The notes: generated by a model not told the origin, from the letters alone. A stretch of DNA of 64,000 nt from Chachezhania antarctica (GCF_003646465.1 NZ_QZEX01000004.1:62001-126000); one strand, 5' to 3'. Positions 24,609-33,497 are shown, numbered from the stretch's first letter. Translations and numbers: made by a program.

Positions 24609-27179
24609 ATGGCTGACCGTTCCGGTTCCGATCCACGCCTGCGCCCGCTTCGGCTTGTGCTGGGGCTGACCCATGCCGGCCTGATCGCCGAACGTCTGCT
24701 GCGGGCGTTCTGGCCGTTCCTGTCGGTCGTGATGCTGGCCTTTGCCCTGCCGATGCTGGGCGCGCACGAGATCCTGCCTCTGGAAGTCGTCTGGGGCGTC
24801 GCCGTTCTGCTGGCCGTGGGGGCGCTCGCGGGTCTCGGCTATGGCATCTGGCGCCTGCGCTGGCCCAACCGGGCCGATGCATTGGTGCGGCTGGATGCGG
24901 CCATGCCGGGGCGGCCGATCCAGGCGATGCTGGACGCGCAGGCCACGGGTGGCGCCGATGCGCAATCGCGCGCGCTGTGGCGGGCGCACCAGGCCCGGAT
25001 GGAAGCCCGCGCGGCAGGCGCCAAAGCGGTCGAGCCGGATCTGAAGCTGAACCGGCAGGATCCGTTCGGCCTGCGCTACATGGCGCTGCTGTTTCTGGTC
25101 ATCGCGTTCCTCTTCGGATCGATCTGGAAGGTGGAAAGCGTACGCCAATTGACGCCGGGTGGTGCTGCCATCGCGGGCGGCCCGGCCTGGGAAGGCTGGG
25201 TGGAACCGCCGCGCTATACCGGGCTGCCGACGCTCTATCTGGCCGACATCGAAGGCTCGGACCTGTCGGTCCCCGAAGGAAGCCGGATCACGTTGCGCCT
25301 GTATGGCGAGGTCGGCGACCTGACCGTATCGGAAACCGTGTCGGGCCGGACGGAAGACGTGCCTTCTGCGGCCGATGCGCAGCAGAGCTTCGAGGTCGCG
25401 CAACCGGGCGAGCTGTCGATTGACGGCGCAGGCGGGCGCAGCTGGGACGTGACCGTGGTCGATGACGCAAACCCGGAGATCGAGGTCACGGGCGAGGCCG
25501 AAGTGCAGCCCACGGGGGCCATGAAACTGCCCTTCGCCGCCGCCGACGATTACGGTGTGTCGAGCGGGCAGGCGACCATCGCTCTCGACCTCGACAATAT
25601 CGACCGCCGCTATGGGCTGGCGGCGGAGCCCGATCCGAGGGAGGAGATCACCGTGGATCTGCCGATGCCCCTGACCGGCGGTCGTGAAGCGTTCGAAGAA
25701 GCGCTGATCGAGGATTTCTCGGAACATCCATGGGCCAACCTGCCGGTCACGGTAACGCTTTCGGCCATCGACGATCTTGAACAGGTGGGGGAGGCCGCGC
25801 CCTTTGAAACACGGCTGGCGGGCCGCCGGTTCTTCGATCCGATGGCCGCGGCGGTGATCGAGATGCGCCGCGATCTTCTGTGGTCGATGTCGAACGCGCC
25901 GGACGTGGCGATGATCCTGCGCGCTGTCTCCAACCGGCCCGAGGACGTGTTCCGTTCGGAAACCGCATACCTGCGGCTGCGCGTTGTCCTGCGGCGGATG
26001 GAGACCTTCACACAATATGGCATGTCTGAACCGCAGCGCGAGGAGATCGCGCAGGCGCTTTGGGATCTGGCCCTGCTCTTGGAAGACGGCGATCTGGGCG
26101 ATGCGCTGGAACGGATGCGCCGGGCGCAGGAGCGGCTGAGCGAGGCGATGCGCAACGGGGCGAGCGATCAGGAGATCGCCGAACTGATGCAGGAGTTGCG
26201 CGAGGCGACCGACGATTACCTGCGGCAGCTGTCGCGGCAGGCCCAGAACCAGGGCGAACAGCAGGAAGGCCAGCAATCCGGCGAGATGATGCAGATGACG
26301 CAAGGCGATCTGCAGCAGATGATGGACCGGATCCAGGAGCTGATGGAGCAGGGCCGCATGGCCGAAGCGCAGCAGGCGCTGCAGGAGCTTCAGCAGATGA
26401 TGGAGAACATGCGCGTCACGCAAGGCCAGGGGCAGGGCGGCCAGTCGCCGGGCGAGCAGGCGATGGAAGATCTGGCGGAAACCTTGCGCGACCAGCAGGG
26501 CCTGTCGGACGAGGCGTTCCGCGACCTGCAGGAACAGTTCAACCCGAACGCACGCTCCGGCGAGCAACAGGGCAACGAGGGCCGTGACGGCAACATGGGG
26601 CGCGGCCAGCAGCATGGCCAGGGGCAGGGTCAGGGCCAGCAGGGGCAACCCGGCGACGGTCAGGGCCAGAACGGCATGCCGGATGAAGGCACGCTGACGG
26701 AACGTCAGCGCGCGTTGCGGGACGAATTGAACCGCCAGCAGGGCAACCTGCCGGGCGCGGGTACGCCGGAAGGCGACGCGGCGCGCGACGCGCTGGATCG
26801 CGCGGGCCGGGCCATGGAAGGCGCCGAAGAGGCGCTGGAAGGCGACGATCTGGCCGGCGCCATCGACCGCCAGGCCGAAGCGATGGAGGCCCTGCGTGAA
26901 GGCATGCGGCAACTGGGCGAAGCCATGGCCCAGCAACAGCAGCAGAACCAGAACGGCCAAAGCAACCAGCAGGGCAACCAGCAGGCCCAGAACCGCGATC
27001 CGCTGGGCCGCCGATCAGGTACAAACGGCACGATGTCGACAGAGGACGGACTGCTTCAGGGCGAAGACGTCTACCGCCGCGCGCGCGAGCTTCTGGACGA
27101 AATCCGCCGCCGGTCGGGACAGGGCGAACGACCGGACGTCGAATTGGAATACCTGAAACGTCTGCTTGAGCGGTTCTGA
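24609..27179 (+). CDS. TIGR02302 family (DUF4175) membrane protein with Gln/Gly-rich tail
   Basis: An 856-residue protein. It has two hydrophobic helices in the first 80 residues, a third at about 155-175, then a large, probably periplasmic, beta-rich region (about 200-420), followed by helical segments and a long low-complexity region (about 545-830) dominated by Gln, Gly, Met and Glu, e.g. GQGQGQQGQPGDGQGQNG. This matches the alphaproteobacterial TIGR02302/DUF4175 family, which has no proven function and is regularly found next to lysA. The envelope location is inferred from the topology. The stop is followed four bases later by a perfect 9-bp hairpin. Confidence 0.88.
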   Translation: MADRSGSDPRLRPLRLVLGLTHAGLIAERLLRAFWPFLSVVMLAFALPMLGAHEILPLEVVWGVAVLLAVGALAGLGYGIWRLRWPNRADALVRLDAAMPGRPIQAMLDAQATGGADAQSRALWRAHQARMEARAAGAKAVEPDLKLNRQDPFGLRYMALLFLVIAFLFGSIWKVESVRQLTPGGAAIAGGPAWEGWVEPPRYTGLPTLYLADIEGSDLSVPEGSRITLRLYGEVGDLTVSETVSGRTEDVPSAADAQQSFEVAQPGELSIDGAGGRSWDVTVVDDANPEIEVTGEAEVQPTGAMKLPFAAADDYGVSSGQATIALDLDNIDRRYGLAAEPDPREEITVDLPMPLTGGREAFEEALIEDFSEHPWANLPVTVTLSAIDDLEQVGEAAPFETRLAGRRFFDPMAAAVIEMRRDLLWSMSNAPDVAMILRAVSNRPEDVFRSETAYLRLRVVLRRMETFTQYGMSEPQREEIAQALWDLALLLEDGDLGDALERMRRAQERLSEAMRNGASDQEIAELMQELREATDDYLRQLSRQAQNQGEQQEGQQSGEMMQMTQGDLQQMMDRIQELMEQGRMAEAQQALQELQQMMENMRVTQGQGQGGQSPGEQAMEDLAETLRDQQGLSDEAFRDLQEQFNPNARSGEQQGNEGRDGNMGRGQQHGQGQGQGQQGQPGDGQGQNGMPDEGTLTERQRALRDELNRQQGNLPGAGTPEGDAARDALDRAGRAMEGAEEALEGDDLAGAIDRQAEAMEALREGMRQLGEAMAQQQQQNQNGQSNQQGNQQAQNRDPLGRRSGTNGTMSTEDGLLQGEDVYRRARELLDEIRRRSGQGERPDVELEYLKRLLERF

Positions 27180-27183
27180 CGAT

Positions 27184-27204
27184 GGTGCGTGGAGACCACG
27201 CACC
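27184..27204. terminator. Perfect hairpin right after the TIGR02302 gene
   Basis: GGTGCGTGG-AGA-CCACGCACC forms a 9-bp perfect stem with a 3-base loop, starting four bases after the stop codon. No T-run follows, so it may protect the 3' end or terminate in a factor-assisted way. It is the first of four structured elements in the 27180-27451 gap. Confidence 0.6.
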
Positions 27205-27229
27205 CTACGGTGAAATCCCAGGGCGTCCC

Positions 27230-27262
27230 GGGGCTTCTTTGGTCCACAAATACCTCGGGGGA
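27230..27262 (-). repeat. Degenerate family 2 half-element
   Basis: Read on the minus strand this is a CCCCCGAGGTATTTG block followed by an AAAGAAG block. It matches the left half of the family 2 elements (CCCCCGGANTATTT...GAAAGAAGAA), with a few changes and in inverted orientation. The right half is absent. Confidence 0.5.
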
Positions 27263-27331
27263 GACGCGCCACAGGCGCGGCGGGGACAGAACCCCCGTTC
27301 TGACGGTCAGGCCATGTCTCGCGGAGGGCAG

Positions 27332-27424
27332 ATCGCGCCCTCGGGAGCCCACCCGCCCAGCCCCGGCGGCCACCTGCGGTGTCCGCCGGCCCCCTCGGGC
27401 GCGATGCGGCGCGTGCCGCGCCGC
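27332..27424. repeat. Intergenic hairpin element, family 1, copy D (with second hairpin)
   Basis: Outer arms ATCGCGCCC (27332-27340) and GGGCGCGAT (27397-27405), core CCCACCCGCCCAGCCCC, an inner GGCGG/CCGCC stem, then a trailing hairpin GCGGCGCG-TGC-CGCGCCGC (27406-27424). The arms and trailing hairpin are nearly the same as in copy C, while the inner stem has a different sequence. It lies between converging TIGR02302 and prs. Confidence 0.75.
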
Positions 27425-27451
27425 GGGGCAGAAACCGACGCCCGGTCGGGC

Positions 27452-28471
27452 TCAGTCCATCGTGTAGAGGGATTCGTAGATCGGCGTCAGCGTCCGGTCC
27501 TCGAACAGCGAGGAGACCGAGGTGCCGTTCCAGATGTTCATGATCGCCTGCGCGAAGATCGGCGCCGTGGGGATGATGCGGACATTGGGCGTGGATTTCA
27601 CCGGTTCGGGCGCCTGGATCGTGTCGGTGATTACCAGCGTCTTCAGTTGAGAGCCTGTCACCCGCTCCACCGCCGGGCCGCTCATCACGCCGTGGGTGAC
27701 ATAGGCATGCACCTCGCTCGCGCCGTTTTCCAGCAGCACGTCCGCCGCCTTGCAGAGCGTTCCCGCCGTATCGCACATGTCGTCGACGATCAGGCAGATC
27801 CGGTCTTCGACATCGCCGATCACCGTCATCTCGGCCACTTCGCCGGGCTTTTCGCGCCGCTTGTCGACAATGGCCAGCGGTGAGTTGATCCGTTTCGCCA
27901 GCTCGCGCGCCCGCGCCACGCCGCCCACGTCGGGGGACACGACCGTCAGCTTGTCGAGCCTGTCGCGGAACTGCGTCCGGATATCCAGGCTGAAGATCGG
28001 CGAGGCATAGAGGTTATCCACGGGAATATCGAAGAATCCCTGGATCTGGGCGGCGTGCAGATCCATCGTCAGGACCCGTTCGATGCCCGATCCCGTCAGC
28101 ATGTTCGCCACCAGCTTTGCGGAAATCGGCGTGCGCGCCTTGGTGCGTCGATCCTGCCGTGCATAGCCGAAATAGGGGATGACGGCCGTGATCCGCGAGG
28201 CCGATGACCGTTTCAGCGCGTCGGCGATGATCAAGAGTTCCATCAGGTTGTCGTTGGCGGGGTTCGACGTCGGTTGGACGATGAACATGTCCTCTCCGCG
28301 GACGTTCTCGAACACCTCGACGAAGATCTCCCCGTCATTGAAGCGTTCGACCCGGGCGTTGACGAGCCCGGTATGCACGCCGCGGTGCAGTGTCATCCGC
28401 CGCGCGATCGCTTCGGCGAGAGGCAGGTTGGCGTTCCCAGCAATCAGCTTGGGTTCGGTCAAGGTGGTCAT
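27452..28471 (-). CDS. prs: Ribose-phosphate pyrophosphokinase
   Basis: A 339-residue PRPP synthase; it transfers pyrophosphate from ATP to ribose 5-phosphate, feeding purine, pyrimidine, NAD, His and Trp synthesis. Visible are RVERFNDGEIFVEV, the ATP loop region YFGYARQDRRTKARTPISAK, DLHAAQIQGFFDIPVDNL (metal and PP site) and the PRPP-binding motif CLIVDDMCDTAGTLCKAA. The ATG at 28471 starts MTTLTEPKLIAGNANLPLA; the long upstream extension to 28597 was rejected. A CAGGGG ribosome site precedes it. Confidence 0.96.
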   Translation of the reverse strand: MTTLTEPKLIAGNANLPLAEAIARRMTLHRGVHTGLVNARVERFNDGEIFVEVFENVRGEDMFIVQPTSNPANDNLMELLIIADALKRSSASRITAVIPYFGYARQDRRTKARTPISAKLVANMLTGSGIERVLTMDLHAAQIQGFFDIPVDNLYASPIFSLDIRTQFRDRLDKLTVVSPDVGGVARARELAKRINSPLAIVDKRREKPGEVAEMTVIGDVEDRICLIVDDMCDTAGTLCKAADVLLENGASEVHAYVTHGVMSGPAVERVTGSQLKTLVITDTIQAPEPVKSTPNVRIIPTAPIFAQAIMNIWNGTSVSSLFEDRTLTPIYESLYTMD

Positions 28472-28618
28472 GCGATGGGGCCCCTGTCTCGTGCCGTCTG
28501 TGACAGATTCGTGATGTGGGTTCCGCTTAGCATGGTGGCCTGCAGGGGCAAAGCTGCTGCGGTGCGGAAAACGCCGGTTGCATGGCAGGTGTCGCATGCG
28601 GGCCCGGGCCGCTGCAAG

Positions 28619-29659
28619 TCAGTCGAAATGGCCCAGGAACGTGTCGACCGCGTCCGGCGTGACCGACCAGTCGCAGACCAGCCGTGCGGTCAGGCCTTCT
28701 TCCGGGTCGTCGCCGTCCAGGCTGCCGGCCCAGATGTGATAGGCGGCTCCGGCGTCGTGGAGGCGCTGGTGGATGCGGCGGGGGAAGACGGGGAACAGCA
28801 TGTTGGCATCGGGCGAATGGGCAAAGGTCACGCCGCGCGCGCGCAGCCCGTCAGCCAGTTGCGCCGCCGCCGCGTTGGCCTTCCGGGCCGAGCGCAGCCA
28901 CAGATCGTCTTCCAGATAGGCCAGCATCTGCGCCGACAGGTAGCGGTGCTTGGAAAACAGCTGCGCGCCCCGCTTGCGGCGAAGTTCGAATTCCCAGGCG
29001 TGGGCGGAATCGAAGAAGATCACGGCCTCGACCCCCATCAGCCCGTTCTTGGTGCCGCCGAAGGACACGACATCGACGCCAGCTTTCCATGTCATCTCGG
29101 CCGGAGAACAGTTCAGCCGCGCCAATGCGTTCGAATACCTTGCGCCATCCATGTAGACGGGCAGGGCGAAGTTCTTGGCCACCGCACACAGCGTTTCGAT
29201 CTCGGCCAGGGTGTAGACACTGCCGCGTTCCGTCACCTGCGTGATCGAGACCGGCCCGCGCTGGGGGCCGTGGACGCCGCGGGTTTCTTCGCCCTCGATG
29301 CTGGTGCGCAGGGCGTCCGGGTCCATCTTGTCGGTTCCGGGCACCAGTGTCAGCTTTGCCCCGCCCGAGAAGAATTCGGGCGCGTTGCATTCGTCTTCGT
29401 GGATATGGGCAACGGGGGAACAGAAGACCGTTTGCCAGGGCTGCGCAAGCGTCGCCAGCGCCAGCGCATTCGCGGCCGTTCCGGTGGCCACAAGGTAAAC
29501 GGCGGCTTCGGGCGCTTCGAAAAGCGTCCGGATGCGGTCTGTCACCTCGGCCATCTGGGCATCGGCGCCATAGGCCATCGCATAGCCTTCGTTGGCGGCG
29601 GCGAGCGCCGTCAGAACCTCCGGATGGACGGGGCCGGAATTGTCAGAGGCAAAGAACAT
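28619..29659 (-). CDS. ltaE: Low-specificity L-threonine aldolase
   Basis: A 346-residue PLP enzyme (aspartate aminotransferase fold) that splits threonine or allo-threonine into glycine and acetaldehyde. The N-terminus MFFASDNSGPVHPEVL, the aspartate region HIHEDECNAPEFF, DGARYSNALARL and the PLP lysine in SFGGTKNGLMG are all as in the family. The ATG at 29659 shares one base with the stop codon of the YcgN gene upstream, and GAGGAG precedes it. A longer open frame to 29929 runs inside YcgN and was rejected. Related beta-eliminating lyases are the main alternative. Confidence 0.92.
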   Translation of the reverse strand: MFFASDNSGPVHPEVLTALAAANEGYAMAYGADAQMAEVTDRIRTLFEAPEAAVYLVATGTAANALALATLAQPWQTVFCSPVAHIHEDECNAPEFFSGGAKLTLVPGTDKMDPDALRTSIEGEETRGVHGPQRGPVSITQVTERGSVYTLAEIETLCAVAKNFALPVYMDGARYSNALARLNCSPAEMTWKAGVDVVSFGGTKNGLMGVEAVIFFDSAHAWEFELRRKRGAQLFSKHRYLSAQMLAYLEDDLWLRSARKANAAAAQLADGLRARGVTFAHSPDANMLFPVFPRRIHQRLHDAGAAYHIWAGSLDGDDPEEGLTARLVCDWSVTPDAVDTFLGHFD

Positions 29660-30147
29660 CAGACGGGCTCCTCGATGATGAAGTCCTCCCAGTCGTCTTC
29701 GTCGACGTCGAACTCCGGGATGGTACGGTCTTGCAGCGAAATGCCGGCATCGTGCACCGATTGCGCGGTGCCGGTCAAAAGAGGGTGCCACTTGGGCAAG
29801 GGCTCGCCCACGTGCAGCAGCCGGTAGGCGCAGGTGCGCGGCAGCCAGTAGGCGTGCTGTTCGATCGTCTCGGGCGACAGCACGATGCATTCGGGCACGA
29901 AATTGTGGCGGATCGGGTACTGGCTGCACCGGCAGGTGGAATCGTCGAACAGCCGGCAGGCCAGGCGGGTCAGCGCAACCTCGCCCGTTTCAAAATCCTC
30001 CAGCTTGTTGAGGCAGCACTTGCCGCAGCCGTCACACAGCGCTTCCCATTCGTCGCGGTTCATCCGGTCCAGCGACTTCTTTTCCCAGAACCGGCGGCCA
30101 AGGCCGGTCCGGTCTATTGGATCGTCGTCGGACCTGCGGGCGGTCAT
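29659..30147 (-). CDS. YcgN family cysteine-cluster protein (UPF0260)
   Basis: A 162-residue protein with the conserved cluster CDGCGKCCLNKLED near residue 40 and further cysteines in ACRLFDDSTCRCSQYP and ECIVLSP, the UPF0260/YcgN pattern. The cysteine spacing suggests an Fe-S or zinc site; no activity has been proven for the family to my knowledge. The ATG overlaps the ribF stop by four bases (ATGA), and its own stop overlaps the ltaE start, so ribF-ycgN-ltaE are coupled. The C-terminus is very acidic (DVDEDDWEDFIIEE). Confidence 0.9.
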   Translation of the reverse strand: MTARRSDDDPIDRTGLGRRFWEKKSLDRMNRDEWEALCDGCGKCCLNKLEDFETGEVALTRLACRLFDDSTCRCSQYPIRHNFVPECIVLSPETIEQHAYWLPRTCAYRLLHVGEPLPKWHPLLTGTAQSVHDAGISLQDRTIPEFDVDEDDWEDFIIEEPV

Positions 30148-31076
30148 AGCGCGACCAGTATGTCGCGCGAACGGGCGCAGTCGGCCTCGATCTGGGCGAT
30201 CAACTGCTCGATTCCGTCGAATTTCTGCTCGGGGCGCAGGAACTCCACCAGTCCGACCGAGACGCGCGCGCCATAGAGATCGCCCGAGAAATCGAAGATA
30301 TGCGGTTCCAGGTTTGGCGTTTCGACGCCGTACATCGGGTGAATGCCAAGAGAGGCAGCGCCATGATACGACCCGATATTCGGGCCCGTCAGCACGTCGA
30401 CCAGCACGGCATAGACCCCGAAGGCCGGGCGGTGCAGCCCGGCGATTGAGATGTTGGCGGTGGGATAACCCAGTTCGCGCCCGCGCTGTTCGCCGCCGAC
30501 CACGGTGCCTTCGATCCGGTGCCAGTGGCCCAGCATCGCGGCGGCATCCCTAGGGCGGCCTTCGCTCAGCGCGGTGCGGATCGCGGTCGAGGAGACGGTT
30601 TCGTCGGATTGCTCCAGCAGCGGGGCGATGGTGACGCCAAAGCCCATCTCCTCCCCGAAGCGAACCAGATCCTCGACCCCGCCGGCCCGGTCCTTGCCGA
30701 AGCGGAAATCGGCGCCGACGACAACGTTCGTCAGCCCCAGCCCGCCGGCGATGATATCCCGGGCGAAGGCCTCGGGCGTCAGGCCGGCGAGGGCCGCGTT
30801 GAAGTTCAGCTCATACAGCCTGTCGACACCCAGCTTTTCCAGCCGGCTGGCACGCGCATCCGCGTTCATCAGCCGGAAGGGCGGTGCATCCGGGGCGAAA
30901 TAGCTGCGGGGATGGGGTTCGAACGTGAGAACGCCCAAAGGCGCATCGGGACGCGCCTGGCGGGCCAGGTCGATGACCGAGCGATGGCCCAGATGCACCC
31001 CGTCGAAGTTACCGATCGCGACTGTTGCGCCGCGATCTTCGGGGGCGACGTAACGATAGTCCCGGATGATGCGCAT
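30144..31076 (-). CDS. ribF: Bifunctional riboflavin kinase / FAD synthetase RibF
   Basis: A 310-residue enzyme making FMN and then FAD. The N-terminal adenylyltransferase domain shows AIGNFDGVHLGHRSVI (HxGH-type loop), VVVGADFRFGKDRAG and SSTAIRTALSEGRP; the C-terminal kinase domain (about 185-310) has GYPTANISIAG with the PTAN motif. The ATG at 31076 begins MRIIRDYRYV; an in-frame extension to 31130 was rejected. It is the first gene of the ribF-ycgN-ltaE run. FAD made here would serve flavoproteins such as the window's ETF-QO and TrxB, though that is general metabolism rather than a specific link. Confidence 0.95.
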   Translation of the reverse strand: MRIIRDYRYVAPEDRGATVAIGNFDGVHLGHRSVIDLARQARPDAPLGVLTFEPHPRSYFAPDAPPFRLMNADARASRLEKLGVDRLYELNFNAALAGLTPEAFARDIIAGGLGLTNVVVGADFRFGKDRAGGVEDLVRFGEEMGFGVTIAPLLEQSDETVSSTAIRTALSEGRPRDAAAMLGHWHRIEGTVVGGEQRGRELGYPTANISIAGLHRPAFGVYAVLVDVLTGPNIGSYHGAASLGIHPMYGVETPNLEPHIFDFSGDLYGARVSVGLVEFLRPEQKFDGIEQLIAQIEADCARSRDILVAL

Positions 31077-31166
31077 GGGCCCGTCCGTAGCGGCACTGCG
31101 GGGAAGGTTCAAGCGGGACTCAAAGGGCATTCAGGGGACGGCGTTCAGCGCGTGCCCTGAAGACCG

Positions 31167-31610
31167 TCAGTCGAACTTGCGCGAAGGCGCCATGACCGTC
31201 GCTTCGCCCACCAGGACCTTGGTGTTGCCCACGCGGCAGACGCAATCCAGCGTCACCCGGCGTTTCTTGTGGTCGATGGCCGTCACGGTGACTTCGGCAT
31301 GGACCATGTCACCGGGGCGGACGGGGGCCAGGAACTTCAGCGACTGGCCCATGTAGACGGTGCCATGCCCGGGAAGCTGTTCGCCGATCACGGCGGAAAT
31401 CAGCCCCGCGGTCAGCATGCCGTGGGCGATGCGGCCGTGAAAGATCGTGTCCTGGGCGTAGTCCTCGTCCAGGTGCACCGGGTTATGATCGGTGGATACC
31501 TTGGCGAACAGCTCGATATCCTCGTCGGTCACCTGTTTCTGCAGGTACCGCGACATGCCCATTTCGATGTCTTCGATGCAGATCGTTCCGCGCGGCAGAT
31601 TATCCAGCAT
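31167..31610 (-). CDS. MaoC-like (R)-specific enoyl-CoA hydratase
   Basis: A 147-residue single hot-dog domain. The hydratase-2 motif is complete: DHNPVHLDEDYAQDTIFHGR followed by IAHGML, giving the catalytic Asp-His pair. Such small MaoC/PhaJ proteins convert trans-2-enoyl-CoA to (R)-3-hydroxyacyl-CoA, feeding PHA synthesis from beta-oxidation or acting in other CoA pathways. Substrate length is not clear from sequence. AGAGGATGCC precedes the ATG. An AT-rich leader with two inverted repeats lies just upstream (31631-31679), hinting at specific regulation. Confidence 0.88.
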   Translation of the reverse strand: MLDNLPRGTICIEDIEMGMSRYLQKQVTDEDIELFAKVSTDHNPVHLDEDYAQDTIFHGRIAHGMLTAGLISAVIGEQLPGHGTVYMGQSLKFLAPVRPGDMVHAEVTVTAIDHKKRRVTLDCVCRVGNTKVLVGEATVMAPSRKFD

Positions 31611-31630
31611 GGCATCCTCTTGAGATCACC

Positions 31631-31679
31631 GCCGGGTAATAAAATGCCTTCACCCGGCTACAGTGCGTAACTTTATTAC
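31631..31679 (-). promoter_or_regulatory. Nested inverted repeats upstream of the MaoC gene
   Basis: GTAATAAA (31636-31643) and TTTATTAC (31672-31679) form a perfect 8-bp inverted repeat 28 bases apart, and GCCGGGT/ACCCGGC (31631-31637, 31652-31658) a perfect 7-bp one. The two overlap, so they could be alternative RNA folds or operator half-sites in the 5' region of the MaoC gene. The block is AT-rich against its surroundings. The regulator is unknown. Confidence 0.45.
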
Positions 31680-31713
31680 TTCGCAGCTGCAGAAAATCAA
31701 GAGGGAAATGCAC

Positions 31714-32589
31714 CTACCGCAGGAAACCGATGGCAAAGGTCGGCGAAATCATTTCCTTCGCGACATATTCTTTCAGCGCGTCCGCGTCGGGCTGTTCCTT
31801 CGTGATCGTCTCGGCCGCCGCCAGACCGCCGGTGATGAAGAGCGAATCGATGTCCTCGCCCATCGCGCCGTCGATATCCGTATGGGGGCCGTCGCCGATG
31901 GCCAGAATGGCCGACGGGTTCACGTCCTTGCCCAGCGACAGAAGCCGCCGCCGCGCCAGATCGTAGATCGGCGGATGGGGCTTGCCGAAATACAGGCTCT
32001 CGCCCCCCATCTCGGTATAAAGCTGCGCCAGCGCGCCGGCGCACCATTGCCGTTCCTCGCCGCGGTCGACCACGATGTCGGGATTGGCGCAGAGCAGTTT
32101 CAGCCCCTTGGTCTTGGCATACAGGAAATCGGCCCGGTTCACGGCCGGGTCCGCCAGCGGATCGAAGGGGCCGCAGCAGACGATTCCCTCGGCCTCGTCC
32201 AGCGGCACGCGTTCGATTTCGACGGGGTTGTCGAGGATCTGGAGCGGCTTGAAGAAATCTTCGTCGCGGTCCTCTTCGCCCATGAAATAGACCTTCCGGC
32301 CCACGGCGCCCTGGTACATCGCGGCGCGGGCGCTGTCGCCCGACGTGGCGATGGCATCATAGGAATCGTCGGGCACGCCGAAGCCGCGGATCTGTTCGGC
32401 CACGCTGTCGCGCGGGCGGGGGGAGTTGGTGACGAGCACCACCGTGCCGGCGCGTTGGCGGTAGCCCTGAAGCGCGGCGACCGCATCGGGGAATGCTTCG
32501 ATCCCGTTATGAAGACACCCCCACAGATCGACGTAGAGCACGTCGTAACGGTCGGAGATGTCGCTGAGCGATGAGATGATCCGGGTCAT
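31714..32589 (-). CDS. HAD-superfamily hydrolase, TIGR01459 (class IIA) type
   Basis: A 291-residue NagD-like phosphatase. Motif I is DVLYVDLWGCLHNGIEAFP (here DLWG), with VVLVTNSPRP for motif II, GKPHPPIYDLA for motif III and AIGDGPHTDIDGAMG for motif IV. It belongs to the alphaproteobacterial TIGR01459 group, whose substrate is unknown; a small phosphorylated metabolite is likely. The ATG at 32589 faces divergently from the pxp genes across 155 bases. Confidence 0.88.
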   Translation of the reverse strand: MTRIISSLSDISDRYDVLYVDLWGCLHNGIEAFPDAVAALQGYRQRAGTVVLVTNSPRPRDSVAEQIRGFGVPDDSYDAIATSGDSARAAMYQGAVGRKVYFMGEEDRDEDFFKPLQILDNPVEIERVPLDEAEGIVCCGPFDPLADPAVNRADFLYAKTKGLKLLCANPDIVVDRGEERQWCAGALAQLYTEMGGESLYFGKPHPPIYDLARRRLLSLGKDVNPSAILAIGDGPHTDIDGAMGEDIDSLFITGGLAAAETITKEQPDADALKEYVAKEMISPTFAIGFLR

Positions 32590-32744
32590 GGCGTCCTTTC
32601 GGGGCGCGGGGGGCGCACTGTCGTTCGCTGCCTTCTAGCGCGGTGGCGCAGCCGCGGCAAACCTCCGGAACATCGTGCGGCGATTGGCGGTTGTCTCTGC
32701 GCCGGAGGGGACGCAGAGTCGGCCCCTGAAACAGGGGGCGGACC

Positions 32745-33497
32745 ATGGCGGACGGGACCGGCGACACATTTCCGAAGATCAGGACCGTCGGCATCGACGG
32801 CATGCTGGTGACCTTCGCGCCGGTGCTGGAAGACCGCGCCAACCGGGCCGCGCTGGCGTTCCGCGCCGCGGTGGATAGGTCCGGGGTGGACTATATTTTC
32901 GAGACAGCGACGACTTTGACGTCGGTCTACCTGCGGTTCGACCCGCTCGCGCTGTCGCATGACGCGTTGCAGGATCGGTTGCAGGACCTGCTGGCCGAGC
33001 AGGACTGGATGGAGGCGGATCTGCCGGAGGGCCGCAGGCTATGGACCGTGCCGACGGTCTTCGGCACCGAGCTTGCGCCGCAACTGGCGGAGGCCGCGTC
33101 CGAGGCGGGGATGAGCGAGGCCGAGGCGATCGAGGATCTGACGTCGTCGCGCGTGCGCGTCCTGACCATCGGCTTCGCGCCGGGGCAGCCCTACATGGGG
33201 CCGCTGAAATCCGCGTGGGACATTCCGCGGCTGAAGGCCGTGACGCCGCGCGTGCCCGAAGGTGCGCTGGTGCTGGCGATCCGGCAGGTGATCGTCTTCA
33301 CCGCCGAAACGCCCACCGGCTGGCGTCATGTCGGCCAGACGGCCTTCCGCGGGTTCCGGCCCGAGGCGGACGCGCCCTTTGCGCTGCTGCCGGGGGATGA
33401 GATGCGGTTCGAGCCGATAACGCCCGAAGATCTGGAAACTATCCGCGCGGACAATGCAGACGGCATGGGCGGCGCACGGGTCGAGGATATCGCATGA
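32745..33497 (+). CDS. pxpB: 5-oxoprolinase subunit PxpB (KipI-like)
   Basis: A 250-residue cyclophilin-like subunit of the ATP-dependent PxpABC 5-oxoprolinase, which opens pyroglutamate to glutamate. Family features are the central FGTELAPQLAEAA and IGFAPGQPYMGPL, and the terminal LLPGDEMRFEPI. It overlaps pxpC by four bases. A 7-bp hairpin (CTCTGCG/CGCAGAG, 32695-32718) lies in its 5' leader, and a GGGGGCGG run precedes the ATG. The old names KipI/allophanate hydrolase subunit 1 refer to the same family. Confidence 0.9.
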   Translation: MADGTGDTFPKIRTVGIDGMLVTFAPVLEDRANRAALAFRAAVDRSGVDYIFETATTLTSVYLRFDPLALSHDALQDRLQDLLAEQDWMEADLPEGRRLWTVPTVFGTELAPQLAEAASEAGMSEAEAIEDLTSSRVRVLTIGFAPGQPYMGPLKSAWDIPRLKAVTPRVPEGALVLAIRQVIVFTAETPTGWRHVGQTAFRGFRPEADAPFALLPGDEMRFEPITPEDLETIRADNADGMGGARVEDIA

